In this document: positions 9,991-20,206 of the stretch, piece by piece
How the letters are laid out: each line of letters begins with the position of its first letter
Position numbering within the stretch: the first letter of the stretch is position 1
Assembly (NCBI GenBank): GCA_003427395.1
Contig: BFEA01001082.1
Coordinates: 1 to 26,393, forward strand
DNA length: 26,393 bases
Direction of reading: 5' to 3'
Origin: Chara braunii
Taxonomy: Eukaryota > Streptophyta > Charophyceae > Charales > Characeae
Made by a program: the position numbers and the translations under genes
Notes under the pieces: model-generated
The model's input: the letters and a program-made list of their open reading frames with translations, nothing else
Told to the model about the DNA's origin: nothing
The model's database searches: none

Positions 9991-10581
9991 CCCAATCCCT
10001 GGATTTCCACGAGAAGTCCTCCCTTTAGGGAGTCCGAAGCCGAATGAGCTATATTCCATTCATGTTATTCGATGAGAACTAATGGTCTTTGACTGTGGTT
10101 GGCGAGGGAACACTCTGCCAAACATTGAATTTCAGTGTTGGATGTCAGTCTGCTTGGCTGACAGTCCAGCGTTTTGTATGAAATAATTGGAACTCGCACT
10201 CTTGGGGTTGAGCATGGCAAGCAAGTGCTCATGTTTCCATTGGGTGAGCACTATGAGAGGTACTGAGATTGGGTAATCTGTCTTCTTGTTGGCAAGTTGA
10301 GCACTGATCCCATGTTCGGGTAATGGTGGTTTAGACAGAACAGTGTACAGTTGCGCTCGAACGGGAGAATCTGTCCGGCAAGCTGCATTGAGACGTACTC
10401 TTTTTGGATTTGGCAATGATGAAGTTTGGCTTGCTGGCCAGTGGGCTACTGGGGGACTCGTCTCCAATGAGCATTACACATAAAAACGACTTCTTCTTCC
10501 ACTAAGCCGAAATCAGTACGGCATGAATCTCTCCCGGTTTTCAGCTGATCCCCTCTTCTTACCGTTTTTTGCCGTACTGCT

Positions 10582-10651
10582 ATTGACAGTAATTTGTGTT
10601 GGGAGCTTCCTGTTCTATTGGCAGTAATTTGTGTCGGGAGCTTCCTGTTGC
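10582..10651 (+). repeat. 35-bp tandem duplication
   Basis: Units 10582-10616 and 10617-10651 are directly adjacent and share ATTG-CAGTAATTTGTGT-GGGAGCTTCCTGTT with about four differences. Overlapping frames on both strands (10596-10880 plus, 10580-10858 minus) run through it. Neither resembles a protein I know. Confidence 0.85.
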
Positions 10652-12780
10652 ATCGGCCAAGATGTTTATCCGAACGGGTGGAGTAAGGTCGACGGGCCCA
10701 CTCGCCACTGCTTGTGCCACTACGAAATGTACCTTCGGGCCCAGCGAACTAATAATGGGTGTCGCTCCGGAAAGGGTTAGACTATACCCGTCTTTAGGGA
10801 TTGGAGAAAGAATGATTGCTTTAGGACGTAATTCATTCCTGGTGTATGACGAGATCAAATTGCACTGTAATGAAAGTTAGGGATGTACAGACTGTCCAAA
10901 TCTCTGTAGCGCAGAAATCCTGTCGAAGTTACAAAAGAGCCGGTGTAGCTGCCAGCGGGCTCCCTGTCGACGACTGTTGTTCGTCCGGCTCGTCTGGTTG
11001 TCGTCGTGAGGAGGTTTTTGAGTTTAAGACGAGTGCGAATGTGTCAATAAAAATAGAATATCAGTGATACCTGTTTCCTGCCCTGTGATGATTGCCTCCA
11101 TTGATTTATGAAAAGTAGTGGTCTGAGAATTGTGATGATCGCTTTCGGCGCATGAGGGCTTTGCTTGGAGGCGAATTCAAATGACAAAACTGCTACGATT
11201 ATTTTCTGGACCTCACGATTTGCCTTCACTGGTAAGAATTCGTGATTTGCTTCCAGCAAGTTCTGTTTGCTAATGCACACGAGTTGTCAGTCGCTAAGGA
11301 GTTGGGAGGATAGGAAGCACGTACCAACAGAGGCTAGAGGGCACGCGGGACGCAAACGAACCAGGTCTCGTGATTTGCCTGCGCAAAAATAGAACTGGAA
11401 AGACAAGAAACTCCAGTGGTATATCTATGTGCTTGAATGCGTGTAGAGTACGAGCTTTTTCATGGAAGCATCCGAATCTGGTGCAAGGTATTTATACATT
11501 GGCGGCTGCGGGGGGGCTTCTGTAATCCAATTTGGTGGGTGGGAAATACCAGAGCCAGTCCAGCCGCTCTTTAATGGGAGAATGAACTGGACGTGTGTCA
11601 TTGGACATGGAGTAAACTGGCATGTATTGTTATTGCACCGCTCAGATAGTTTCTGAGTACTATAATTAAGACAAGTCTGGTCTAAGCTGGTCGTTGCTTA
11701 GCAGAGGACTTACTAGATCGATCTTTAGTGTCCCACGCGCAAAACTTTAATGTGTATTGCTTGGTTGTTTTGATGACCTAAGTTGGTGAAGCTACCTTCC
11801 AATTTAGGCTGCGGGGTGTGCCGAAACGAATGTCTGTGAGGAATGAGAGTGCATGAAAGTGCACAGCTCACACCACTTACCAAGGCTTGGGTGTTTTGAT
11901 GACCTAAGATCACAATGGCCGTGGTGCAACAAGCGAAACCGCCCTGGTTATACTGGTGACACACACGATTCGACGGTCGAGTGCTCATCGGGAAAGCCCT
12001 GGTACATAAAAACAGTGATTAACATGTCATGAATTGAGTTTCAAGAGAGATCCACGGAAAATTTAGGAGAGTGGTGGTCTCCTGAAGGTCCCAAGGTAAG
12101 GGACTCGGTGATGGAAAAGGTGTTTGTTTCGAAGTTTTTGTGAGTTTGTGTGCAAGTGTTCCTTAGTGTGGAAGAAGGTGAGATGTGTATGTCAGAGGCT
12201 GCGTACGGAAACGTTCAGCAGCGCTTCCGTTTTGTTGCAACAAAAAGACGAGGATCCCAATGATGTCCAAGTTGTCATAGTTACACTGAAATGATGTGTG
12301 GGCATATTTAGTGCACACACATCTGGGTGTGGATGCTCTTTTGTTTCTGAGGGATCTTTAGTGTTGCACATTTTGCATAACAGGGTAACGAATTCGAGTA
12401 GAACGAGCCTTAGGTAGTGAAGCTACCTTCCGGCCGAGACTGCAAGTGGTGGTTTTCACTGCAAACAATTTTATCCTTCTGGAAATGAAATGGTTGTATG
12501 TCCTTCTATTGTGAGTTCTTATGGGAGAGCGGGTTGCGATGACGAGTACACGATAGGTACAATTGACTTCCGTATGGGAGGAATAGAATGGAAACTCGTT
12601 GGGAATCTCTCTGATGCGATGCGACTCTGTCGTTACGGGGTGATCAGGTTTGTTTTTTTGAGGGTGTGGAACTTCGTCAGACGAAAGCGAACGATGTTGT
12701 AAGCTAGTGAGTTGTCTCGATGATGAACAGGTGTTGATGATGAAAATAAACATAAAATTTGAGGGAGTTTGGCGAAGAGG
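10652..12780. other. Gene-free stretch
   Basis: No recognised gene. A frame at 10596-10880 (+) and its antisense partner are open for over 90 codons without known motifs. TGATGACCTAAG follows GTTTT twice (near 11770 and 11898), and GTGAAGCTACCTTCC occurs twice (near 11786 and 12417). A block at 12535-12575 resembles 8649-8690: both would read DEY-IGTID in the plus strand, but the match is short. Confidence 0.45.
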
Positions 12781-12919
12781 TTGGTCGGTAGATAAACGCC
12801 AACAATTTTTTCAGCTAGTTTGATCAGGTCTTGAGGATGCAGATATGGCTGGGTAGTTAGGCAATCGCGAACAATCTTGTCGGATAGTTGATCAGTTCTC
12901 GAGGATGTATAATCTATGG
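12781..12919 (+). repeat. Diverged tandem pair of about 70 bp
   Basis: Two adjacent halves share the order CAACAAT (or GAACAAT), then AGTTTGATCAG (or AGTTGATCAG), then TGAGGATG (or CGAGGATG), then a TATGG end. The first half spans roughly 12781-12847 and the second 12848-12919. They are heavily diverged. This lies just upstream of long repeat unit B. Confidence 0.6.
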
Positions 12920-13388
12920 TGAGAGAACAGATATTTTGTGGTTGGTTAATGCAGTTGCTCATTGTCAGATGGGGATATTCGGTAGCTGGGAATGTATACT
13001 GGTGACGTTCTTGGTGCTATCGTGGTGATTAAGCATCTCTGATTGTGGATTTGGGTGCAGTGGTTTTATTGGAGTTGTAAGACGAGCACAGCTTTGGTTG
13101 TTGCACCTATCCGCTACATTGTATGTCTTTGAGCTGTGCGTATATTGAATATGGTCTTTCCGGCCTCCTTCACTACAGTGGCAGCTGCTGCTAAGGTATT
13201 CGTTCCTTTGAACGAAGGCGAGTTGCATGTGGCTGGTATCGATGGTCATAATCTTCTCCATTCGGACGCCTTGGAAAAACTACCTTTGTGACATGGAGTG
13301 CCAGCTTCTGCCATAACACCTTTCGATGTGTTCCCAGTTTTGCCTATATTTGGTTTACCCATAGTAACCTTCAGGAGCATGTTTTTTT

Positions 13389-13816
13389 ATCGGTTGTTTG
13401 TGCTCCGTAAGGAGCACTTTAGCTCCTCACTGTCACTCATTCTTTTTGAGGTGAGTTTCTGTTTTGCGATGGAAAAATCTCGGGTCGTTCTATGGATAAA
13501 AGATATCAGCAATCGTGTTCCGCTTGTGGCCCTTATTCCTCTGAAAGCACTGTATCTGACTGAATTGGTTAAGATACGTGAACCCCACTTGGTCATGTTT
13601 TAGCAAGGTCCCGTTTCTGAATTCCATGTAGGAGAGCGGTGGGGATCACGAGTTATGGCGAGCATACATCAGCGCTCGTAATTGAATCCAATATAATCAC
13701 TGCTCTTTTCATAGGCGGGGTGGTAGTCGCATCCTTTTGCTGGTCTGTTTGTTAACCTGTAATGCTGAAGGTCAGGACAAGCATTTGGCAGAGTTGGTAA
13801 ATGTACCGTTTTGCCG
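13389..13816. mobile_element. Insertion of about 430 bp in unit B (unclassified)
   Basis: Unit A runs continuously from its CTTCAGGAG-ATGTTT block (about 6609-6624) to CAGCG-TCTGAGGCTTGTGC, while unit B has about 430 extra bases between these blocks. I cannot see a clear target duplication, and A itself has about 25 bases there that do not match B, so this could also be replacement or drift. A hairpin GTGCTCC-GTAA-GGAGCAC lies near 13403-13420. A frame at 13298-13603 spans repeat and insert and is therefore unlikely to be a gene. Confidence 0.5.
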
Positions 13817-13833
13817 ATGAGCAGCGCTCTGAG

Positions 13834-13877
13834 GCTTGTGCAAGGTGAGAAGCCCTAGTAACGCGCCTTGCACAAGC
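13834..13877. repeat. 12-bp perfect inverted repeat nested in a longer stem
   Basis: GCTTGTGCAAGG (13834-13845) is the exact reverse complement of CCTTGCACAAGC (13866-13877), with a 20-base spacer. Outside this, CTCTGAG on the left faces CTCAGAG on the right (about 13897-13903), so a larger imperfect stem is possible. Unit A keeps the left arm and the outer CTCAGAG but lacks the inner right arm. Confidence 0.8.
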
Positions 13878-14009
13878 TGAACGCGGCTGCGCCCCGCTCA
13901 GAGGTCAGCACGCATTTCATTGGGTGAGCATGTGTACTGTATGTTTATGGAGGATCAATAGTCTGGGACACGCAGGTCGAAGCTCGGATATGGGTTGGTC
14001 CTTGATGTC

Positions 14010-16718
14010 TCTCCCCCTGCTAAAGCTTATCGGACGCGGGCTCCTTGCGCGGATGCCGCTGGGGGATGCCAACCGTCGGATGTGTGATCTGCGGTTGTCG
14101 GCTTGCTTTAACTTTCCGCATGGTTGAAATGTCGGCACGTGTGTGATTTTCCCACGATCGTGGCCAGCCCTCAGATGAAAGATTTGGAGACATCCGATGT
14201 GAATTCTGACGCGGCTGTCGCGGCGTGGAAATGTGTTTGTGTTCTGCACGGAGATCTGTTTTGGTCACATTGACCATTTTGTACTTCTTTTCGCTGGGAT
14301 CCCTCCGTGCGTGGTAAAGGCGTTTGTGCAGGGTAGGTGCGGAGGTCATTGTAGGCTCGGCACTGTTAGTCCACTTACTTTACGACCGTTTTGTTTTTTG
14401 TCTTCTTTTGTTATTTATTTGTTTAAAAAAAAAATCGGTCTTTTCCGAAGTTTGAGGCCTCTGACGTCTGAGATCTGATGCCTTACATGTGTCAGTGGGA
14501 AACCACGGACTTTCGCAATGGGGTGGTGAAATTTTGTACTTGGTTTCGAAGGGGCCCCAGCACGACTGCACACGGTGAAATGTAGACTGTTCTGGGGCCG
14601 TCAGATGTGCACGTCGGATGGCAAGAGTTCGCTGGGCAAAGAAAACAAAAAGAAGAAAAAGGAAAAAAAAAAACTTCCCGAAGGCCACAATAACCACCAG
14701 ATGCATTCTACGAGGTGCAAATGGGGTGGTGAAATTTTGTACTTCGTTTCGTAAGGCGCCCCAGCACGACTGCACACGGTGAGATGTAGACATTCATGGG
14801 GCCGTCAGATGTGCACATCGGATGGCAAGAGTTCGCTGGGATTTGTCCATGCGGGGTAAAGACCTTTGTACAGCATAGGTCCGGAGGTCATTGTAGGCTC
14901 CGCACGGTTACTGCACATCGGATTAAAGATGTTTGTACAGCGTAGGTCCGAAGGTCTTTAACGGCGCCGTCAGGTGTCGGATGGCAAGAGTTTGCTGGGA
15001 TTCCTCCATGCGGGGTAAGGATGTTTGTCCAGTGTAGTTCCGGAGGTCATTGTAGACTCGACAGATCCAGAGGAGATGCTCACTCACTATAACCTTAGTG
15101 ACATCGAAGCTGAAGAAAAGTTCCTCAATTTCATGCCACCACTGAGCACGATAGCTCTGATGACAGCTCCTCTGTGGCAAGAAGCCGTTGAAGATGATGA
15201 TGGCAGACATGATGAACCCTCTGGTACCCAATCCCCAAATGTCCATTCAGTGCGGATGCGGCTCTGTGCTTGTGCAGCCCCTCTCTGCGATGCTGCTCCT
15301 GCCCTGCTCATTGCTTTTAATTCGGGCTTGGGCCAGTGCTGAGGGTCAAATGGCAGGGGTGGGGGTCTAGGGGTTTGGTATTTTTCCCGAAGCTTGCGGA
15401 TCTTTTTTGCCCTTTCTCCTCCGTCATGTGCACGCGTTGTGCCTCTTCAGATTTGCAAGCCGCTCAATATGTTCCTACATTGCTCGTCAGAAGTTCATTG
15501 TCCATTTTCTTTGGGCTTACTTCACTCCTTTTACCTAGGTTGCTGTATTCTGTGGTCAGAACTTGCGATCCGATCTACTTTTGCATTCAGTGGGTTGCGT
15601 ACATCAAACATTCCGAATATTTTGTGCTCTTGGTTCTTTCTGCCACATGAACTCAGCTGCGTTCATTTCCTCTCCCTCCATCATTGTGTTCTTCCGAGCA
15701 CTGTCTGAATCCATTGTCCGACATGCAGTGCATTGTGAATCTAAATGTTAAAGGTTTGCTCAGTTCTGTGCCTGTTGTTGTATTTGCTTTGCGTGTGCGT
15801 GTTAATTCCGTGCGATAAACGTTGTTGTCATCTTCCACACCACATGCTGTCATCGACCTATGGGCTCCATTTAGGTTGCCACTTTTTCTCCCTCTGCATT
15901 CTTTTTCGGGGCTTTGTATTTTTTGGCTGTTCTTTACTTTGTCTTTGTGCGTTCTCTGCGAGGTCTTACTGTCTGTGGTTTCTGATGCGAGCTGTTCCTC
16001 GCAACGGTGGGCATCTTCCGGCTCTGCAGGTACGCACCTAAATAAGATAGCAATGTACCCGGCTCCCAAGTGTGCCCAAACTGCTGCATGAGTTTCCCTT
16101 CCCATCTGCTCCCTCACACCCTTTTGGCATTGTCACCTATGCGTTGCCCATCATGTTCTTTTACCCGTCTTATTCTTCTTCTTCTTTGGTTAATTCTCAT
16201 GTACACTGTTCTCCAAGTTCTTCCATACGTGGCAAACTTTCAATGTATGCAGCTATTCTTATTCGCTCGGTTCGCCTCGCTCTTTTTCGTTTCGCTTCCA
16301 TACAGGATTTATACGTTCACTACCTTTCCAAAAACAACTCGGCGGGTTGCTGATTGCCGAATTTAAAACCCCCGACCGGTACATGTATTGCTCTGTTCGG
16401 CGTGAGTCCATGGCCTTTTCACGCCACTTCATCCTTGACTAAGAAGTCCCTCTCACTTCCAAACAACAAAAGCACAATGCAGTCACTCTTTTGGGTCTCC
16501 TCGCTCGCTGCTTATAGTTGTTTGATTGTTCGACACTCAATTCCCCAGTCAGACTTCGGCCTGTCGTTCCTTTGGGACGACAACTCTTCTATCGTTTTCA
16601 CTGTAACTGTTTGTCCCAGCTCCTTCGAACAGCCCTGACCTGTTCCAAGTATCCGAATACTTATACTGACCCTTCCCCAACCCTTTGCGTCGCGGGCGGA
16701 GCCGCGCTGGCTACATCT
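14010..16718. mobile_element. Insertion of about 2.7 kb in unit B (unclassified element)
   Basis: Unit A reads GGTCCTTGATGTC then directly into CTTGAATCTCAGTAG. In unit B these two halves are 2,709 bases apart. TGTC stands on both sides (14006-14009 and 16719-16722), a possible 4-bp target duplication. The insert starts TCTCCCCCTGC and ends GGCTACATCT. I see no terminal inverted repeat and no TG...CA ends. The left third holds repeated modules (14291-15062). From 15400 to 16700 the plus strand is pyrimidine-rich, with several overlapping frames of about 100 codons and one of 154 on the minus strand, none recognised. It could be a non-autonomous element or a composite of several insertions. 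Confidence 0.6.
14291..15062 (+). repeat. Module array inside the 2.7-kb insert
   Basis: Two modules alternate. Module 1 (14515-14636 and 14717-14840) runs from GGGGTGGTGAAATTTTGTAC through CCCAGCACGACTGCACACGG to GGATGGCAAGAGTTCGCTGGG. Module 2 (14291-14372, 14832-14912, a partial near 14921-14960, and 14991-15062) holds GCTGGGAT, CGGGGTAAAGA, GTTTGTACAGCGTAGGTCCG and GAGGTCATTGTAGGCTC. An A-rich stretch lies between the two module 1 copies (14637-14690) and an A10 run lies at about 14425-14434. This suggests repeated internal duplication in the element. Confidence 0.75.
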
Positions 16719-17637
16719 TGTCGGCCTTAATCTCAGTAGTTTCTCCGTACAGAGGCCCCGACATTCAGTGGGGTTTGCCTGTCCCATAAGCTGAGTATAT
16801 GAATAACAGGGAAGAGTCACTCGTCGCACATTCATGTGGCTGGTGCAAACTCGGTTGATCCTGTCACATCATTGAATGCAATAAACCGGATGAGAGATTG
16901 TACCATCCGTTTGATGTAAATACCTTAAGTGCTAAACTCTTAGCTGCAGTGAAGTCGACCATTACTTGAAGCACAACCTGCGTTAAACCCAGAACCCTAA
17001 ACTGTAGGCCAGGAAGTGTAATGAATTCGGCCGTTACGTCTTTGTCTATGGATGCCTTAAACCATAAACCCTGAGCTGTCGAATCTGAAAAAGGCCGCAA
17101 TGAGGGAGGACAACCTGCGCTGCTGATTAAGCGTGAAGCACAAAAGGGTCGACGGTTGAATCTATTCAGCGGGGAAGGACCTTGCCATGTTTTTCCTCGA
17201 ACTTGGGTGGGAAGAGTTGTGGTATAGGGGACCAAGGTGGACGTTGGGTAGGTTCTGTATGATCTTGTCAGTGCACTACTGAAGAAACCTGCTCGTTATG
17301 GCTCAGGCAGATATTTTCTGCGTTTCTGAATTCAAAGCATTGATGAGAGAGCGCCACACTTTTCATGACAAATGTGTGGGGTCAGCAAGCTGCTTCTTTA
17401 TATCACTATACTTGTTGCGGTGCGATGAGAGGAGCCATATTTTTTAATGACTAGTTACCTCCTCGACAGCGCCTCATTTTCAACGACTAGTCACCTCCTC
17501 GAGACTTGCTTTTATGCAGGTCCATGACTTGCTGCATGATGAGAATTTTCACTTTGGATGACAACCAGTGATTTCCTTAAAACTGTCTAAGTCTCTGACA
17601 GCATATAGTCCATATAATTCTTAGTACTCGGTGTTAG

Positions 17638-18687
17638 TGCAAGGAACATGAATGTGGACGAAGCACAGAAATCCAGATTGCAAAATCACACTGAAGTCTA
17701 AGTAGTCAGAGCAAGAGCAGATAGCACAATGGAACCGAGTAACCATCCATTTGAGAACGATACAGGAATCGTGAGTCAATGTCCAAGCCCAATCGGGCAA
17801 CACCAACAGCATAACCAAATGTAGCTCTCTCTCTTGAATGGCGCCAGGCGCCCTACCTACTCTACAGCCTATCACTACAACTACAGCATGAAAGCAACCA
17901 GACAACTTGACGACCAGCGAGTGATGATGTCAACACCAATGCCGACTTCCTCTCCACCAGGTACGTCCCTCTCTTCTCCCTCACACTCCCTTGTTATCCC
18001 ACATAGCGCCCTCCACCTCCGAAGAACCACCTTCGCCCTTAACCTCCTCTGCGCCCTCAGGCAGCCCGGCTATGGCCGCCAGCGCTCTGCGCCGAGGCAG
18101 GGCTCTACCGCTTAGCGCTTGCCTGCTTCTACCCCAGCCTAGCGCAGCCCAGCACAGCGCAGCACCTCGCATTCGCGCAGCGTGCCGGCATTGCCCGCAA
18201 TGGCCAAGATCCCTGCCCACTCGCCCTCTCTGCCTATATGCCAGTGTTGCGTGTGGGCGGCCTCCCTTGAGCCTGCGCCTGGGCCCCAGTACCTGCACCC
18301 AGGCCCAATGCGGTTGTGGCCCATGCAGTACAGTTGTGCCTCTTTCATGCAGGCCTGCGTCCAGATTCAGATAGTGGACCGGTATCCCATTGGCATTTTC
18401 GGCCTCTATTTCCAGTATGCAATGTCGGCCTCACGTTTATGTGCCCAGGGCCTAACCAACTCTGGGGCCCTGGGATTTCTGCATTTGCAGAGCTCCGTTA
18501 CTCGGTGCACTCCAACCAACTGGCGTGCTGCAACTGTATGGACCCCACTTCGTGAAATGTTTGCACAGAGGGCTCTTGTTGATTTGCTGGCCCGCCTTCA
18601 CTTAGGGGGGGCACGAGGCTTACTGGGGCCTTAGCCCAGAACATGTACATCATGGCAAGGCCCCTTCTTGAGGGCTCAATCCTCACA
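17638..18687. mobile_element. Candidate solo LTR (1,050 bp, TG...CA, TTAG flanks)
   Basis: Unit A has an unbroken GTGTTAGATTGTTGTG. In unit B, GTGTTAG (ending 17637) is separated from ATTGTG by 1,050 bases, and TTAG is repeated at the right junction (18688-18691). The insert starts TGCAAGGA and ends TCCTCACA, so it has TG...CA termini that form a short imperfect inverted repeat. Length, ends and a 4-bp flank duplication (perhaps 5 with one change) fit a solo LTR left after recombination between two LTRs. It is GC-richer in the middle (18030-18330). Open frames at 17991-18374 and 18182-18634 are not recognisable proteins. It shares no obvious sequence with the LTR at 23391-24384, so it would belong to another family. 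Confidence 0.6.
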
Positions 18688-18798
18688 TTAGATTGTGTTG
18701 CAGAACTATTTTTGTTCCCTGGATATCACGAGCAAGATGGGGAATAATGGCTTGTGGTGGGATTTCATCATGTTGGTGAGATAACGAGCCTGCCAGCT

Positions 18799-19868
18799 TG
18801 AAAAACGGATTCGGTAAACTGGCATGAACAGCAGTCCCAGCTCCTATTACTAGTAACACACAAGAAGTCGCACACAGAAATAACAACCTTAGCAAACAGA
18901 AACTTTGGGAACCGCTGTCTTCAATCATTTACGCATTAAGGGCGATGGCTTTCTAACGAGTGTTGCCACGTTTGGAATATGGCTTTTTTATTCAGCCGTA
19001 CTGAGTTAATTGCCGCAATGACAAGAAGAATTCAGCCAGATGGCAAAATGTGATGGTGATATGTTAAGGGTCCGACGGGTTCTAGTTTCTTCAGCTATGT
19101 TAAGGGTCTGATGCTTTTGTCAAGTATCTTGTTGGATGACTCACTGTTTTAGTTGCCTCTGTTGTGGGAAGTGCGGAAATGATGAAGCTTTGCTCCCTCT
19201 ACTGAAATGGTGGTGAGGATTTTGCAGGCTGGAATCGAACAATTAATTGCCAACACTGAGCCGCACACCGGTAGTCACTCTTGTTTGTATGTGGTGCTGT
19301 TGTGGGGTGATGCACAACTGAATGTTGTCTCCTGTTCTCTGAGTGGTGATGAGAAGTCTTAGTGAGATGGAGGGATGTACGGTGCATTGCTTGCAAAGCA
19401 GTCCATTTCTGAATGGCTGAACGATTCGGTGGTGCCAGATGAAGGATGGCAGGTGGTTAGTTATGACGCTCTTGTAAATAGCTCTCTGGACAATCACCTT
19501 CCGTACATGGGTCTGCAGTGAGCCATCCTTGTGAGTATCCCTAGAGTTAGATTAAGCATAGTGTACTGTCTGGGCCTCTGCTTCTGAGGTGTTTTGCATG
19601 GCGGATGTTAGTACGCCATGAGAGTTGATGGCTGCACACAGAAACAGTCCAGGTTGAAACCAATGGTTGTGCAGAATGCACATCTGCTGACCGATCTCCT
19701 AGAAAATAGTGGGTACCGCTGAGTGTGCTGAACGTGCCCATCGGGTCGGAGGTGGTCGGAGGTGTGCTGCCCCCTTGCCATGCGTCCCCATCGAACTCCA
19801 GGCTGGCTTTCGAATGCAGGATACCTCCTGTTCCCTCCAGGTTCTTTTTCCCCTGCTGTTTCGAACTG
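18799..19868. other. Gene-free stretch
   Basis: Only short overlapping frames. ATGTTAAGGGTC occurs twice near 19061 and 19098. Nothing else stands out. Confidence 0.45.
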
Positions 19869-19985
19869 TTATCTTCTTCTTCCTTCTCCTTTCTTCTTCT
19901 TTTTCTTCTTCCTCTCATACTTTTCTTCTGCCTCACTCCTTCCTCTGTTCCTCGTTTTTATTATTTTTCATCTTACCTCCCAGGC
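19869..19985 (+). repeat. Polypyrimidine (CTT-rich) tract
   Basis: About 115 bases are almost purely C and T on the plus strand, with repeated CTT and TTCTTC motifs, ending in CATCTTACCTCCCAGGCAC. The opposite strand gives a misleading Lys/Arg/Glu-rich frame. The tract followed by CAG resembles a splice acceptor, but no exon is supported. Confidence 0.8.
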
Positions 19986-20068
19986 ACTAACAACCACCAG
20001 TGTGCCGCCCGCCATCTCGCCCAACAGTAACTACGGCCGTCAACTTCCAACCCCCTTGTCAACCCCCT

Positions 20069-20085
20069 CCCCCCCCCCCCCCCCC
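20069..20085 (+). repeat. C17 homopolymer
   Basis: Seventeen consecutive C residues (G on the other strand). It lies in a C-rich region (20041-20120) that translates to poly-proline. The run length is error-prone in assembly, and G17 on the minus strand could fold into a quadruplex. Confidence 0.95.
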
Positions 20086-20193
20086 TGTCGAACCCACCCT
20101 CCCGACCCCCCGCCACCCCAACGCCCAACTGCCTTTCACAAGTTTCTCTGCAGTTTTTAGTTGCTCTTGGCAAGTGCAGTCCCATGCCCTGTT

Positions 20194-20206
20194 AAAAAAA
20201 AAAAAA
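20194..20206 (+). repeat. A13 homopolymer
   Basis: Thirteen A residues following GTT. This could be the tail of a small retroposon, because the preceding 300 bases are of unusual pyrimidine-rich composition, but I see no target duplication that would confirm it. Confidence 0.9.

Larger units (their letters stand above)
12954..18798 (+). repeat. Long repeat unit B, split by later insertions
   Basis: Segments 12954-13388, 13817-14009, 16719-17637 and 18688-18798 align in order with unit A (6178-7583). Examples: CTTTCGATGTGTTCCC, TCATTGGGTGAGCATGTGTA, CTCAGTAGTTTCTCC, CCCATAAGCTGAGTATAT, GACTTGCTGCATGATGAGAA and TCATGTTGGTGAGATAACGA occur in both. Sequence between the segments is absent from unit A. 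This copy also has about 165 extra bases near 17090-17255. Because A has no inserts, B is the copy that received them. No function is evident. Confidence 0.85.

Noticed and set aside
10580-10880. Sense/antisense pair of 92-94 codon ORFs as a gene
   Set aside because: Neither has a known motif, both include the 35-bp tandem duplication, and there is no way to choose a strand.
15653-16117. 154-codon minus-strand ORF inside the 2.7-kb insert
   Set aside because: It is antisense to a pyrimidine-rich tract, overlaps several plus-strand frames of similar quality and has no recognisable domain.
14010-16718. Helitron, because the insert starts with TC and has a GC-rich hairpin near its right end
   Set aside because: The left flank is not A, the right end does not have CTRR at the border, and a TGTC duplication would not be expected.
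6178-18798. Units A and B as the two LTRs of one large retrotransposon
   Set aside because: Neither unit has TG...CA ends, a primer binding site or a flank duplication, and the sequence between them holds only an antisense LINE relic.
19547-19936. Minus-strand ORF starting with a Lys/Arg/Glu-rich segment, possible nuclear protein
   Set aside because: The basic part is only the complement of the CTT-rich tract, and the rest has no known motif.
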